From the NCBI GenBank assembly GCA_965246795.1, contig CBDFFN010000013.1:1-64000 (forward strand): a stretch of 64,000 nucleotides of DNA, read 5' to 3'. Position 1 is the stretch's first letter, and every line of letters starts with the position of its first letter. The notes beneath the pieces are model-generated. The model worked only from the letters and a program-made list of their open reading frames with translations. It ran no database searches and was not told the origin of the DNA. The position numbers were made by a program, and so were the translations under genes. Positions 16,442 to 25,961 of the stretch are shown in pieces. Origin of the DNA: JAJXWB01 sp965246795. GTDB lineage: Bacteria; Pseudomonadota; Alphaproteobacteria; Rhizobiales; Beijerinckiaceae.

Positions 16442-18612
16442 GCGACCGCCAGCTGAGCGTGATCGAGAGCCCGCTTGCTCCGTCCATGCCGCCGGAAAGC
16501 CCGCTCGAAATGCCGACGCAGCGGCTTCGGAAGTTCGACCCGACAACGCGGTACAAAGCAGCGAAACGCCCGGACGCGTGGCGCGCCTGGTTGGCGCGCG
16601 CCGTCGTCTTCGGTGGCGGCGCGGCGCTGACGGTCTATGGCGGCTGGCAGATGTGGCGCGTCATCGACGTCGGCGGCGTGACGGCGCTCAAGCTTGCTCT
16701 GCTGGCGCTGTTCCTCGGCAATTTCTCCTGGATCGCACTGGCTTTTACGGGAGGGCTCGTCGGCTTCGTCGCACGGCTGCTCGCGCCGCGACCAGCGCCC
16801 ACGCCGACAGAGCTGTCCGGCCTGACGGCGGTCGTCATGCCGATCTACAACGAGGCGCCGTCGCGCGTCTTTGCCTCGCTGCAGGCGATGATCGAAGAGG
16901 TCGAAGCAACCGCACTCGGCGAGCACTTCCACTGGTTCTTTCTTTCCGACACGACTGACCCAGACGTGTGGCTGGCGGAAGAACGCGCGCTCCTCGCGAT
17001 GCGGGCGCGGCTGCAGCCCGGCATGCAGCTCTGGTATCGACACAGGCCGAAGAACACGAGCCGCAAGGCCGGCAACATCGGCGACTTTGTTTCCCGCTGG
17101 GGCGGCGCCTATCCGCAGATGGTCGTGCTCGACGCCGATAGCCTGATGACCGGCCACGCCATCGTCAGTCTGGCGGCGGCGATGGAGGCCGATCCCGATG
17201 CCGGCATCATCCAGACGCTGCCGCTCATCATCAACCGCAACACGCTGTTTGCCCGCGTGCAGCAGTTTGCGGCGCGCATCTATGGGCCGATCATCGCCTC
17301 GGGCCTGTCAGCCTGGATGGGCCGCGACGGCAATTACTGGGGCCACAACGCCATCATCCGCACCGCCGCCTTCGCGGCGCATTGCGGCCTGCCGGACCTG
17401 CGTGGAAAGCCGCCGTTCGGCGGGCACATCCTCAGCCACGATTTCGTCGAGGCGGCGTTCATCCGTCGTGCGGGCTACACCGTTTACATGTTGGCCGATC
17501 TCGCGGGCAGCTACGAGGAAAGCCCGCCGTCGCTGATCGACGTGTCGTCGCGCGATCGTCGCTGGGCGCAGGGCAACCTCCAGCATCTGCGCATCGTCGG
17601 GGCGAGCGGGCTGCATTGGGCATCGCGCCAGCATTTCATGACCGGCGTTTTTGGTTATCTCGCATCGCCGCTTTGGATGATGCAGCTGCTCGTCGGCATC
17701 CTCATCGTGTTCCAGGCGAGCTACATCAAGCCGGAATATTTCACGAGCGAGTTCGCGCTGTTTCCCGTTTGGCCGCGGTTCGATGCGAAACGCTCGCTCG
17801 AATTGTTCGGCATCACAATGGCGATCCTGCTCGCGCCGAAAATGTTCGGCATCGTAATAGCGCTCATCGAGCGGGAGACACGTCGCGGCGCCGGCGGCGC
17901 CATCCGTCTCGTGATCTCGGCGCTCATCGAGATCGTGATGTCGGCCTTGCTCGCGCCAATCATGATGCTCGTCCAGACCGGACACATCATGCACATCATC
18001 TTCGGCTTCGACACCGGCTGGAACCCGCAGCGGCGCGACGACGGCTCCGTTCCCTTCCGCGACATCGTGCGCAAGCACCGCTCGCACATGGCGCTCGGCG
18101 TCGTCAGCCTCTTTGCCGGCCTGCTGATCTCTCCGTCGCTGGTCGCCTGGATGTCGCCGACGATCGCCGGCCTTGCTTTTGCCATCCCGATATCCTGGGC
18201 GAGCGGACAATTGTCCATTGGTCTCGCGCTGAAAAAGTTCGGTCTGCTGTCGACGCCGGAAGAGAACCACCCGCCGGCGATTGCGACGCGCGCCAATGCG
18301 CTCGCTGCCGAACTGGAGGAAGACGGCCACGACGCGACGGACGGGCTGGCCCTCCTCTACGAGGATCACGCCTTTCGGCTGGCGCACGAGACCTTCCTGC
18401 CGACCGGCAAGCGCCGCGCGCGGGGAGAGATCACGACCGAACGCGCTTTGGCCGAAGCAAAACTCCACGACGCCGAGACGCTGGAGGACCTCCAGAGCTG
18501 GTTGAAGCGCAACGAGAAGATGGCGCTGCTGCACGACCGCGCGCTGATCGACATCGCGATGCGCCTGCCGCGCGTGGTCAGCCTCCAGCCGGCCACCGCT
18601 GCCGCAGAGTAG
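16429..18612 (+). CDS. opgH: Glucans biosynthesis glucosyltransferase H
   Basis: Inner-membrane GT2-family enzyme that polymerises glucose from UDP-glucose for periplasmic glucans. ATG at 16429 overlaps opgG by 13 bp and gives 727 residues, within the 700-850 range of the family. Two N-terminal membrane segments precede a glycosyltransferase domain with VVMPIYNEAPSRVFA, the SDTTD and DADS motifs, GHNAIIRTAAF, HDFVEAAFIRRAG and the acceptor/processivity motif RDRRWAQGNLQH. Several C-terminal membrane segments follow. OpgG and OpgH together make the glucan backbone. Confidence 0.95.
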   Translation: MVGVSDRQLSVIESPLAPSMPPESPLEMPTQRLRKFDPTTRYKAAKRPDAWRAWLARAVVFGGGAALTVYGGWQMWRVIDVGGVTALKLALLALFLGNFSWIALAFTGGLVGFVARLLAPRPAPTPTELSGLTAVVMPIYNEAPSRVFASLQAMIEEVEATALGEHFHWFFLSDTTDPDVWLAEERALLAMRARLQPGMQLWYRHRPKNTSRKAGNIGDFVSRWGGAYPQMVVLDADSLMTGHAIVSLAAAMEADPDAGIIQTLPLIINRNTLFARVQQFAARIYGPIIASGLSAWMGRDGNYWGHNAIIRTAAFAAHCGLPDLRGKPPFGGHILSHDFVEAAFIRRAGYTVYMLADLAGSYEESPPSLIDVSSRDRRWAQGNLQHLRIVGASGLHWASRQHFMTGVFGYLASPLWMMQLLVGILIVFQASYIKPEYFTSEFALFPVWPRFDAKRSLELFGITMAILLAPKMFGIVIALIERETRRGAGGAIRLVISALIEIVMSALLAPIMMLVQTGHIMHIIFGFDTGWNPQRRDDGSVPFRDIVRKHRSHMALGVVSLFAGLLISPSLVAWMSPTIAGLAFAIPISWASGQLSIGLALKKFGLLSTPEENHPPAIATRANALAAELEEDGHDATDGLALLYEDHAFRLAHETFLPTGKRRARGEITTERALAEAKLHDAETLEDLQSWLKRNEKMALLHDRALIDIAMRLPRVVSLQPATAAAE

Positions 18613-18703
18613 GCACCCCGCGATTTAGCGGCCGTGAATTTACGCGACGTCTGAGGGAAACAAATCCAGGCCAGAACGTTGCTTTAGCGTGGGGACCTTA
18701 GCC

Positions 18704-18949
18704 ATGAGACGCAAGCAGACTGGATGGCCTTGGTGGACGCCCGCGGCGGCACTTGCCGCGTCATTGGTGTTTTCTGCGCTCGTTTGGGCGGGCTTATACG
18801 GGCTGAGCGGCGTCGCAATCCGTTTTGCAGACGCCAAAGTCCAGGAGGGCCAGTGGAGCCGGCAGATGGTGTTCGACACCACGCGGCAGCTCACGACCGG
18901 CAGATCTGTTTCGCTTAAGCGTGATCCGACACCAATCGGTTCCGACTAA
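18704..18949 (+). CDS. Small single-span membrane protein, unknown
   Basis: An 81-residue frame from ATG at 18704, 91 bp after opgH. After a basic start (MRRKQTGWPWW) it has one hydrophobic segment, about residues 13-34 (TPAAALAASLVFSALVWAGL), then a polar tail of about 45 residues. No domain is recognised. Base use matches the neighbourhood. It ends with a 4 bp overlap with the convergent oxidoreductase. A GTG at 18689 is an alternative start. It could be an opgGH-linked accessory protein, which is only inferred from position. Confidence 0.5.
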   Translation: MRRKQTGWPWWTPAAALAASLVFSALVWAGLYGLSGVAIRFADAKVQEGQWSRQMVFDTTRQLTTGRSVSLKRDPTPIGSD

Positions 18950-19608
18950 GACCGGCGCATCTCCAACATATCGGATACGCCGAGCAAAGTCTGTCCGGGA
19001 CGTGCCTGTAGGGCACTCTCCAATATCGCATGCGCGATGGTTTCGGCTGAAATCATGCGCCAGTCGCTTGGCAGTAGCGGCGCCGCAATCGTGGACAGCA
19101 CACTCGTCGTGCGTGCAATCAACCGCCGCGGACCCAGACGGCCGCCAATCATCGAAGGCCGTACTAAGGTCAGCGATGCGAACCCGAGCGCGGCGACGTC
19201 TCGTTCGAGTTCGCCTTTCGTGCGCGGGTAGAGGAAACGCGACGAAGCGTTCGCGCCGAGAGTCGTCAGCAGCACGAAAGTCGACGTGCCCGCATCGCGA
19301 GCGCGTTGGGCTGCCGCCAGCGCATAACCGTGATCAATCTTGCGAAAGGCCTCGGCGGACCCGGCCGACTTTATCGTGGAGCCAAGCGTGCAGATCGCAG
19401 CATCCGCCTGCCACCATGCGGCATCAGGCAGCGCTTCAAAATCGACCTGCGGCGCAAGAAGCTTTGGATGAGCGGGCGGAGGGCGTCGTCCCGGTGCGAC
19501 GACGGACGCAACACGTGCGTCCGCCAACGCCGAGTCGAGAACTGTGCGACCGACATGGCCGGTCGCACCAAGCAGTAGAAGCCGCGTGCCGGCGCTGTCG
19601 TTCGGCAC
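18946..19608 (-). CDS. NAD(P)-binding oxidoreductase/epimerase-like protein
   Basis: A 220-residue Rossmann-fold protein of the atypical short-chain dehydrogenase group (NAD(P)H-binding, HTATIP2/YbjT-like). The dinucleotide motif is LLLGATGHVGR near residue 10. FVLLTTLGANASSRFLYPRTKGELER contains the YxxxK-like pair of this group, followed by LVRPSMIGG. The partner substrate is unknown. It is 12 bp downstream of the CO-dehydrogenase-type medium subunit gene on the same strand, so it may be the last gene of that operon. Confidence 0.85.
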   Translation of the reverse strand: MPNDSAGTRLLLLGATGHVGRTVLDSALADARVASVVAPGRRPPPAHPKLLAPQVDFEALPDAAWWQADAAICTLGSTIKSAGSAEAFRKIDHGYALAAAQRARDAGTSTFVLLTTLGANASSRFLYPRTKGELERDVAALGFASLTLVRPSMIGGRLGPRRLIARTTSVLSTIAAPLLPSDWRMISAETIAHAILESALQARPGQTLLGVSDMLEMRRS

Positions 19609-19620
19609 GTATGGCGCTGC

Positions 19621-20412
19621 CTAGATTGCTTCCATCGCGCGCTTGGCCATGACCCCGACGAGATGCGCACGATATTCGGGCGAACCGTGAATGTCAGACA
19701 CCATCTTCGACTTGTCGGCCTTCATGCCTTCGAGCGCTTTGGCGGAAAAGTCGGACGCCAACTTCTGTTCGGCATCGCTCCAGCGGAACACGCCATCGGA
19801 GCCAGAGCCTGTCACCGCAACGCGAATGTCGGAGCCCTTCTTCACAATAGCGACGCCAACCATCGCGTAGCGCGACGCGGGGTTGCGAAATTTCGCGTAG
19901 CCGAACTTGTCGACCTTCGGAAATTCGACCGCCGTGATCATCTCGTTTTCGTCGAGCGCCGTCGTGAACAGACCCTTGAAATAATCGTCGGCCTTGATGC
20001 GCCGCTTGTCCGTCACGATGGTGGCCTGCAGCGCAAGACACGCGGCGGGATAATCGGCCGAGGGATCGTTGTTGGCGACAGAGCCGCCGATCGTGCCACG
20101 ATGACGAACGGCGGGATCGCCGATCAGCGCTGCAAGCTTCTCCAGACCCGGAATGGCCCTCTTCACGACTGACGAATCCGCGACATCGGCATGACGCGTC
20201 ATCGCCTTGATGACGAGCACGTCACCCTTGTCCTCGATACCCGCGAGGTCTTTCAGGCCGCGCAGATCGATCAGGGTGGCAGGTGATGCGAGCCGCTGCT
20301 TCATCGTCGGCAGCAGCGTCTGCCCGCCCGCGACAAGCTTCGCGTCGTCGCCGCCGAGTTGCTTGACGGCGTCGGCGACATCTTTCGCGCGCGAATAGGT
20401 GAATGCGTACAT
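19621..20412 (-). CDS. coxM: CO dehydrogenase-type FAD-binding medium subunit
   Basis: FAD-carrying subunit of a molybdenum hydroxylase, passing electrons from the iron-sulfur subunit to an acceptor. The ATG at 20412 gives 263 residues, slightly shorter than the typical 285. The FAD-binding N-terminal domain has LVAGGQTLLPTMKQRL near residue 27 and TIGGSVANNDPSADYPAA near residue 107, both hallmarks of this family. The start follows GGAGTTTCCACG. It is 11 bp downstream of the large subunit gene; the symbol reflects family, not proven CO oxidation. Confidence 0.9.
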   Translation of the reverse strand: MYAFTYSRAKDVADAVKQLGGDDAKLVAGGQTLLPTMKQRLASPATLIDLRGLKDLAGIEDKGDVLVIKAMTRHADVADSSVVKRAIPGLEKLAALIGDPAVRHRGTIGGSVANNDPSADYPAACLALQATIVTDKRRIKADDYFKGLFTTALDENEMITAVEFPKVDKFGYAKFRNPASRYAMVGVAIVKKGSDIRVAVTGSGSDGVFRWSDAEQKLASDFSAKALEGMKADKSKMVSDIHGSPEYRAHLVGVMAKRAMEAI

Positions 20413-20423
20413 CGTGGAAACTC

Positions 20424-22778
20424 CTATTCCGCGGCCATCTTGCGGACCGCGCCCTGCGCAGCCAGCCAGACCTTTTCCGGCGTTGCCGGCATTGAAATAT
20501 TCTCGTGACCCAGCGCATCGGTGAGCGCGTTGATCACGGCGGGCGGCGACGCGATCGCGCCAGCCTCGCCGCAGCCTTTGATCCCGAGAGGGTTCGACGG
20601 GCACGGCGTGTTCGTCATGCCGATCTTGTACTGCGGAAAATCTTCCGCACGCGGCATGCGATAGTCCATGTAGCTCGCGGTCACGAGTTGTCCGTCGTCG
20701 TTGTAGATTGCGCCTTCGTAAAGAGCCTGACCGACGCCCTGCGCGATGCCGCCGTGCACCTGGCCTTCGACGATCATCGGATTGATGACGTTGCCGAAGT
20801 CGTCAACCGCGGTCCAGCGATCGATTTTCACCGTGCCGTCGGATGGGTCGACTTCCAGTTCGCAGATGTGGACACCGGACGGGAACGTGAAGTTCGTCGG
20901 GTCCCAGAATGCCGACTCTTTCAAGCCGGGCTCGAGGTCTTGTCCGTTGAACTTGTGCGCGATGTAGGCTTGCAACGCGATATCACCGAAACCGGCAGAC
21001 TTGTCGGTGCCTTTCACCGAAAACTTGCCGTCCTTGAATTCGATGTCGCCTTCGGCGGCTTCGAGCACATAGCCTGCGACCTTCTTCGCCTTGGCTTCGA
21101 TCTTGTCGAGCGCCTTGACGATCGCCGACATGCCGACCGCGCCGGAGCGCGAGCCGTATGTCCCCATGCCCATCTGCACCTTGTCGGTGTCGCCGTGGAC
21201 GATAGTCACATTCTCGATCGGGATGCCAAGGCGATGCGACACGAGTTGCGCAAATGTCGTCTCGTGCCCCTGCCCGTGCGAATGCGAGCCAGTGAGAATT
21301 TCGACCGTGCCGATGGGATTCACGCGGACCTCTGCGGATTCCCAAAGGCCAACACCCGCGCCGAGCGAACCAACCGCAGCCGACGGCGCGATACCGCAAG
21401 CCTCGATGTAGGCGGAATAACCGATGCCGCGCAGCTTTCCATTGCGCGCGCTGTCGGCCTTGCGCGACGCAAGTCCCTTCACGTCGTGCATCTCGAGCGC
21501 CTTCGCCATGGACGCTTCGTAGTCGCCGGCGTCATACGCCATGATGACGGGCGTTTGATGCGGGAAGGACGTGACGAAATTCTGCCGGCGGAACTCCACC
21601 GGGTCTTTGCCGAGTTCGCGCGCGGCGACCTCGATCAGCCGCTCGACGACGAAGGTAGCCTCTGGACGGCCCGCACCCCGATAGGCATCGACCGGCGCGG
21701 TGTTCGTATAGACGCCGTCGACCTCGGCATAAATCGCGGGAATGTTGTACTGCCCCGAGAGAAGCGGCGCGTAGAGATAGGTCGGCACCGAAGACGCGAA
21801 GGTCGAGAGATAGGCGCCAAGATTGGCAAGCGTCTTGACGCGCAGGCCGGTGATCTTGCCATTCGCATCGGTGGCAAGTTCGGCGTGCGTGACGTGATCG
21901 CGCCCGTGTGCGTCGGCAAGGAAAGCTTCGGTGCGATCCGAAGTCCACTTGACCGGACGATTCACTTTCTTTGCCGCCCAGACGCAGAGAGTCTCTTCGG
22001 CATAAATGAAGATTTTCGAGCCGAAGCCGCCGCCGACGTCGGGCGCAATGACGCGCAGCTTGTTCTCCGGTGCGATGCCGATGAAGGCCGAAAGTACGAG
22101 CCGTGCGACGTGCGGGTTCTGGCTCGTCGTGTAGAGCGTGAAAGCATCCTCGCCTTCATCCCAGTCACCGACCGCCGAGCGCGGCTCCATCGGGTTGGGC
22201 ACGAGGCGGTTGTTGACAAGATCGATCTTCGTCACGTGTTTCGCGGCGGAAAAAGCCGCATCCGTCGCGGCCTTGTCGCCGATATGCCAGTCGTAAACGA
22301 TGTTGTCTGGCGCGACATCGTGAACCGCGATGCCGCCCTGCGCTTTCGCGAGATCGATGACGGCCGGCAGCACATCGTAGTCGACGACGATCTTCTCCGC
22401 CGCATCCTTCGCTTGCGCAATAGTCTCGGCGATAACAATCGCGACGTGGTCGCCGACGTAGCGCACCTTGCCCTGCGCGAGCGCCGGATGGGCACCGGCC
22501 TTCATCGGCGAGCCGTCCTTGGAATGGATCATCCAGCCGCAGATGAGACCGCCGACAGCGCCGATGTCGTCGCCGGTGAAAATATCGACGACGCCGGGCG
22601 CATCTTTCGCCGCCGACGTATCGACAGACTTGATCGTCGCATGGGCGTGTGGCGAACGCAGGAACCACGCGTGCGCCTGGCCCGGGCGGTTGATGTCGTC
22701 GGTGTAGCGGCCCTTGCCGGTGATAAAGCGAAAGTCTTCCTTGCGGCGCACGGAGGCGCCGATGCCGGTAACACTCAT
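20424..22778 (-). CDS. coxL: CO dehydrogenase-type large subunit, form II
   Basis: Molybdopterin-containing catalytic subunit of a xanthine oxidase-family hydroxylase. It has 784 residues. The active-site loop reads AYRGAGR (365-371), the form II motif, not the AYRCSFR of proven CO dehydrogenases, so the Cys that ligates copper is absent. The general base Glu is in GCGEAG near residue 738, and VGGGFGSK near 248 is the cofactor region. Form II enzymes have been linked to CO oxidation only in some cases; other small substrates are possible. Gene order on the minus strand is coxG-coxS-coxL-coxM. Confidence 0.93.
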   Translation of the reverse strand: MSVTGIGASVRRKEDFRFITGKGRYTDDINRPGQAHAWFLRSPHAHATIKSVDTSAAKDAPGVVDIFTGDDIGAVGGLICGWMIHSKDGSPMKAGAHPALAQGKVRYVGDHVAIVIAETIAQAKDAAEKIVVDYDVLPAVIDLAKAQGGIAVHDVAPDNIVYDWHIGDKAATDAAFSAAKHVTKIDLVNNRLVPNPMEPRSAVGDWDEGEDAFTLYTTSQNPHVARLVLSAFIGIAPENKLRVIAPDVGGGFGSKIFIYAEETLCVWAAKKVNRPVKWTSDRTEAFLADAHGRDHVTHAELATDANGKITGLRVKTLANLGAYLSTFASSVPTYLYAPLLSGQYNIPAIYAEVDGVYTNTAPVDAYRGAGRPEATFVVERLIEVAARELGKDPVEFRRQNFVTSFPHQTPVIMAYDAGDYEASMAKALEMHDVKGLASRKADSARNGKLRGIGYSAYIEACGIAPSAAVGSLGAGVGLWESAEVRVNPIGTVEILTGSHSHGQGHETTFAQLVSHRLGIPIENVTIVHGDTDKVQMGMGTYGSRSGAVGMSAIVKALDKIEAKAKKVAGYVLEAAEGDIEFKDGKFSVKGTDKSAGFGDIALQAYIAHKFNGQDLEPGLKESAFWDPTNFTFPSGVHICELEVDPSDGTVKIDRWTAVDDFGNVINPMIVEGQVHGGIAQGVGQALYEGAIYNDDGQLVTASYMDYRMPRAEDFPQYKIGMTNTPCPSNPLGIKGCGEAGAIASPPAVINALTDALGHENISMPATPEKVWLAAQGAVRKMAAE

Positions 22779-22806
22779 GGCGTTCTCCCGTTGTGCGTGG
22801 CGCTTG

Positions 22807-23295
22807 TTATTCCGCAGCCTGACGCTGCGTGCCCATGGCCTTTGCGCCCGCTTCGATCGAGCGAACGATGTTGTGGTATCCCGTGCAGCGGCAGATGTTG
22901 CCTTCGAGCTCGTGGCGGATCGTCGCCTCTTCCATGTCCGGCCCCTTGCGGCGCACCATGTCGACGGCGGTCATGATCATGCCTGGCGTACAGAAGCCGC
23001 ACTGCAAGCCGTGGTTCTCGCGAAAGGCTTCCTGCATCGGGTGCAGTTGCGTGCCGTTGGCGAGACCTTCGATCGTCAAAACGTCCGAGCTTTCGCACGA
23101 CGCAGCGAGAATCGTGCAGGCCTTGATTGCCTCGCCGTCGAGATGCACGACGCAGGCGCCACACTGGCTTGTGTCGCAGCCGACATGCGTGCCGGTCAGA
23201 CGCAGATTCTCACGCAGATATTGCACCAGCAGCGTGCGAGGATCGACAGTCGCGGAGACCGCCTTCCCATTCACGTTCATGGAGACCTTGAGCAT
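22807..23295 (-). CDS. coxS: CO dehydrogenase-type [2Fe-2S] small subunit
   Basis: Iron-sulfur subunit of the molybdenum hydroxylase. The ATG at 23295 follows GGAGAGAGAT and gives 162 residues, normal length. The plant-type cluster motif GCDTSQCGAC lies near residue 39, with another Cys at KAC, and the second, C-terminal cluster is formed by CGFCTPG and CRCTGY. It lies 28 bp before coxL and 34 bp after coxG. Confidence 0.95.
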   Translation of the reverse strand: MLKVSMNVNGKAVSATVDPRTLLVQYLRENLRLTGTHVGCDTSQCGACVVHLDGEAIKACTILAASCESSDVLTIEGLANGTQLHPMQEAFRENHGLQCGFCTPGMIMTAVDMVRRKGPDMEEATIRHELEGNICRCTGYHNIVRSIEAGAKAMGTQRQAAE

Positions 23296-23329
23296 ATCTC
23301 TCTCCGTATTTGCAGCGAGGCGTGCCGAC

Positions 23330-23797
23330 TCAGGCGGCTGTAGTCCCATCGCCGCGAACTGCGTTCGCGAAGCTTGAAAAAAACTGATCCGCCATCTTGC
23401 GTGCGACGCCATCGATGAGACGCGCGCCGAGCTGCGCGATCTTACCGCCGACCTGCGCTTCGACGTCGTAGGTGAGTTTCGTGCCACCGTCCGGCGCATC
23501 GGCGAGCTTCACGGTCGCGCCACCCTTGGCAAAACCGGCAATACCGCCCTCGCCCTCGCCCTGGATGCGATAGCCCTTCGGCGGGTCGAGATCGAGCAGA
23601 GCGACCTTGCCCTTAAAAGTCGCAGAGACGGGCCCGACCTTGATTTTCGCAACGGCGGCGAAGCCGTTGTCGCCGGTCGTTTCCAGCGACTGGCAGCCGG
23701 GGATACAGGCCTTCAGCACTTCAGGGTCGTTCAGCTTCTGCCAAACAACATCTTTTGCGGCGGGGAGGTCGACCTCGCCGCTCATCGTCATCGCCAT
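23330..23797 (-). CDS. coxG: CoxG-family (SRPBCC) protein
   Basis: A 155-residue START/SRPBCC-fold protein of the CoxG family, which in CO oxidisers is associated with the membrane attachment of CO dehydrogenase. It begins MAMTMSGEVDLPAAKDVVW and has NDPEVLKACIPGCQSLE, the family signature, then GPVSATFKGKV and YDVEAQVGGKIAQLGARLI. The C-terminal membrane-anchoring extension found in some members is absent. It leads the cox-type operon; an alternative start is the ATG at 23791. Confidence 0.9.
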   Translation of the reverse strand: MAMTMSGEVDLPAAKDVVWQKLNDPEVLKACIPGCQSLETTGDNGFAAVAKIKVGPVSATFKGKVALLDLDPPKGYRIQGEGEGGIAGFAKGGATVKLADAPDGGTKLTYDVEAQVGGKIAQLGARLIDGVARKMADQFFSSFANAVRGDGTTAA

Positions 23798-23924
23798 CGT
23801 ATCACCGCGGAAAATATCCTCCGATGGCCCTTGAGGGCTTCGTCGTTAGCTAAGAGCATATGCGCGAAGCCGGGCCGCGCGCTAGCCTTCTTCCGAATGA
23901 TTTTAATCTGGGATGGCTGCCGGA

Positions 23925-25961
23925 TCAGGGAATCCTGTCGACCTCGGCGAGCCATGCCGCGGCCGACGAGTCGCTTGGCGCCCGCCAGTCGCCGCGCGGC
24001 GACAATGATCCGCCGGACGTGACCTTCGGTCCATTCGGCATCGCGGAGCGCTTGAACTGGCTTGTCGCGAAGAAACGCGTGACAAAGACGCGCATCCATT
24101 TCTTGATCGCAAGAAGGTCGTAGGCGACCTTCTTCTCGTCCGAAATGTTTGGGGGCCAGACGCCACGCGCCGCGTCGTGCCAGGCGTGCCACGCGAGAAA
24201 CGCAACGCGCCACGGCGAAAAGCCGAACCGCGTGATGTAGTAGAGCGAAAAATCCTGAAGATTGTACGGGCCGACAAAATCCTCGGTCTTCTGGATCGCG
24301 TCGGGCGTGTCGCCGGGCACGAGTTCCGGCGAGATTTCCGTGGCAAGTATCTTCAGCAGAATCGGCGCGGCGTCTGCACCGAACCGCGTATCGCGCGCGC
24401 ACCAGCGGATGAGATGCTGGATCAGCGTCTTCGGAACCGAGGCGTTGACATTATAGTGCGACATCTGATCGCCGACACCGTAGGTGCACCAGCCGAGTGC
24501 AAGTTCGCTGAGATCGCCGGTGCCGACGACGATCGCGCCGTTCGCGTTGGCCGCCCGGAACAGGAACGACGTCCGCGCACCGGCCTGCACATTTTCGAAG
24601 GTCGCGTCGTAGACTTTCTCACCGCGCGAATAAGGATGGCCGAGATCGTCGAGCATCTGCCGGCAGGCCGGCGTCATGTCGACCTCTTTCGCGGTGACGC
24701 CGAGCGCGCGCATGAGCGCCCAGGCGCTCGCCCTCGTCGCATCCGACGTCGCAAAGGCCGGCAACGTATAAGCGAGAATGTTTTCGCGCGGGATGCCGAG
24801 CTGATCGAACGCCGTGCAGATGACGAGTAGCGCCTGCGTCGAGTCAAGGCCGCCGGACACACCGATGACGACTTTCTTCAGGCCCGTGGCTTCGAGCCGC
24901 TGTCGCAGACCGTGCGCCTGGATGTTGAAAGCCTCGAAGCAAAGCTCATCGAGCCGCGCATCGTCGTCGGGAACGAAGGGGAAGCGCGATATCTTCCGCG
25001 CGAGGCCGAGGTCTTCCTCGAGAGGCGGCGCGAGTACGAACGCGATGCGCCGAAATTCTGGCAAAAAGGTCGCATCGGCATTGTCGCCGAACGTGCCCTG
25101 CCGCATCCGCTCCTGCTCAAGCAATGCAAGATCGATGTCCGCGACAAGAATTTCGGGCTCGCGCGAAAATCGCGGCGCCTCAGTAAGCATCGCGCCGTTC
25201 TCGTAGATCGCGCACTGACCATCCCATGCGAGATCGGTTGTCGACTCGCCGGGTCCGGCAGCGGTGTAAATATAGGCCGCAATGCACCGGCCCGAATGCG
25301 CCTTGCATAGAAGGTGCCGATAATCGGCTTTCCCAACGACGGCATTGCTGGCGGAGAGATTGGCGACGACCGTTGCGCCCGCGAGCGCAGCATGTGCGGA
25401 GGGTGGCACGGGCACCCATACGTCTTCGCAAATTTCGGCAGACAGGCGAAAGCCGGGCACGTCCTCGGCCTCGAAGATCAGGTCTGTCCCAATGGCGGTG
25501 TCCTGTCCCGCGTAGGATATCGCCTCACCTGCAAGCGAAGCGCCGGACGCGAAATGCCGCCGCTCGTAGAATTCGCGATAATTCGGCAGGTAGGTCTTTG
25601 GCACAACGCCGAGCAGCACACCGCGATGGATGACCAGCGCGCAATTGTAGAGCCGCGTGCGAAACCGCACGGGCGCACCGACGAGAATAACCGGGAATAG
25701 ATCGCGGGACGCGTCGATCAGCGTCTTCGCAGCATGCTCGACCGCGGCGAGCAAAGCCTGCTGATGCAGCAGGTCGTCGATCGAATAAGACGACAGCGCT
25801 AGTTCCGGAAAGACGACAAGGCCAGCGCGACGTGCATCGGCGTCGCGGCACATCGCGACGATTTCGGCGACGTTGAACTCTGGATCGGCGACGCGCGAAG
25901 ACGGTGCGCCGGCAGCGACGCGCATAAACCCTTGGGCGTAGAGTGAGTGGAACGCTGACAT
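23925..25961 (-). CDS. nadE: Glutamine-dependent NAD+ synthetase
   Basis: Amidates deamido-NAD+ to NAD+ using glutamine, the last step of NAD synthesis. It has 678 residues, the long two-domain type. The N-terminal nitrilase-fold glutaminase has the catalytic triad E53 (VVFPE), K122 (PKTYLPNY) and C178 (SAEICEDVW). The C-terminal synthetase has the pyrophosphate-binding SGGLDSTQAL and GTGDLSELALGWCTYGVGDQM. It starts 41 bp from the divergent vapB gene, and its promoter region overlaps the inverted repeat there. Gene order after it: a 127 bp gap to coxG, so probably a separate transcript. Confidence 0.96.
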   Translation of the reverse strand: MSAFHSLYAQGFMRVAAGAPSSRVADPEFNVAEIVAMCRDADARRAGLVVFPELALSSYSIDDLLHQQALLAAVEHAAKTLIDASRDLFPVILVGAPVRFRTRLYNCALVIHRGVLLGVVPKTYLPNYREFYERRHFASGASLAGEAISYAGQDTAIGTDLIFEAEDVPGFRLSAEICEDVWVPVPPSAHAALAGATVVANLSASNAVVGKADYRHLLCKAHSGRCIAAYIYTAAGPGESTTDLAWDGQCAIYENGAMLTEAPRFSREPEILVADIDLALLEQERMRQGTFGDNADATFLPEFRRIAFVLAPPLEEDLGLARKISRFPFVPDDDARLDELCFEAFNIQAHGLRQRLEATGLKKVVIGVSGGLDSTQALLVICTAFDQLGIPRENILAYTLPAFATSDATRASAWALMRALGVTAKEVDMTPACRQMLDDLGHPYSRGEKVYDATFENVQAGARTSFLFRAANANGAIVVGTGDLSELALGWCTYGVGDQMSHYNVNASVPKTLIQHLIRWCARDTRFGADAAPILLKILATEISPELVPGDTPDAIQKTEDFVGPYNLQDFSLYYITRFGFSPWRVAFLAWHAWHDAARGVWPPNISDEKKVAYDLLAIKKWMRVFVTRFFATSQFKRSAMPNGPKVTSGGSLSPRGDWRAPSDSSAAAWLAEVDRIP

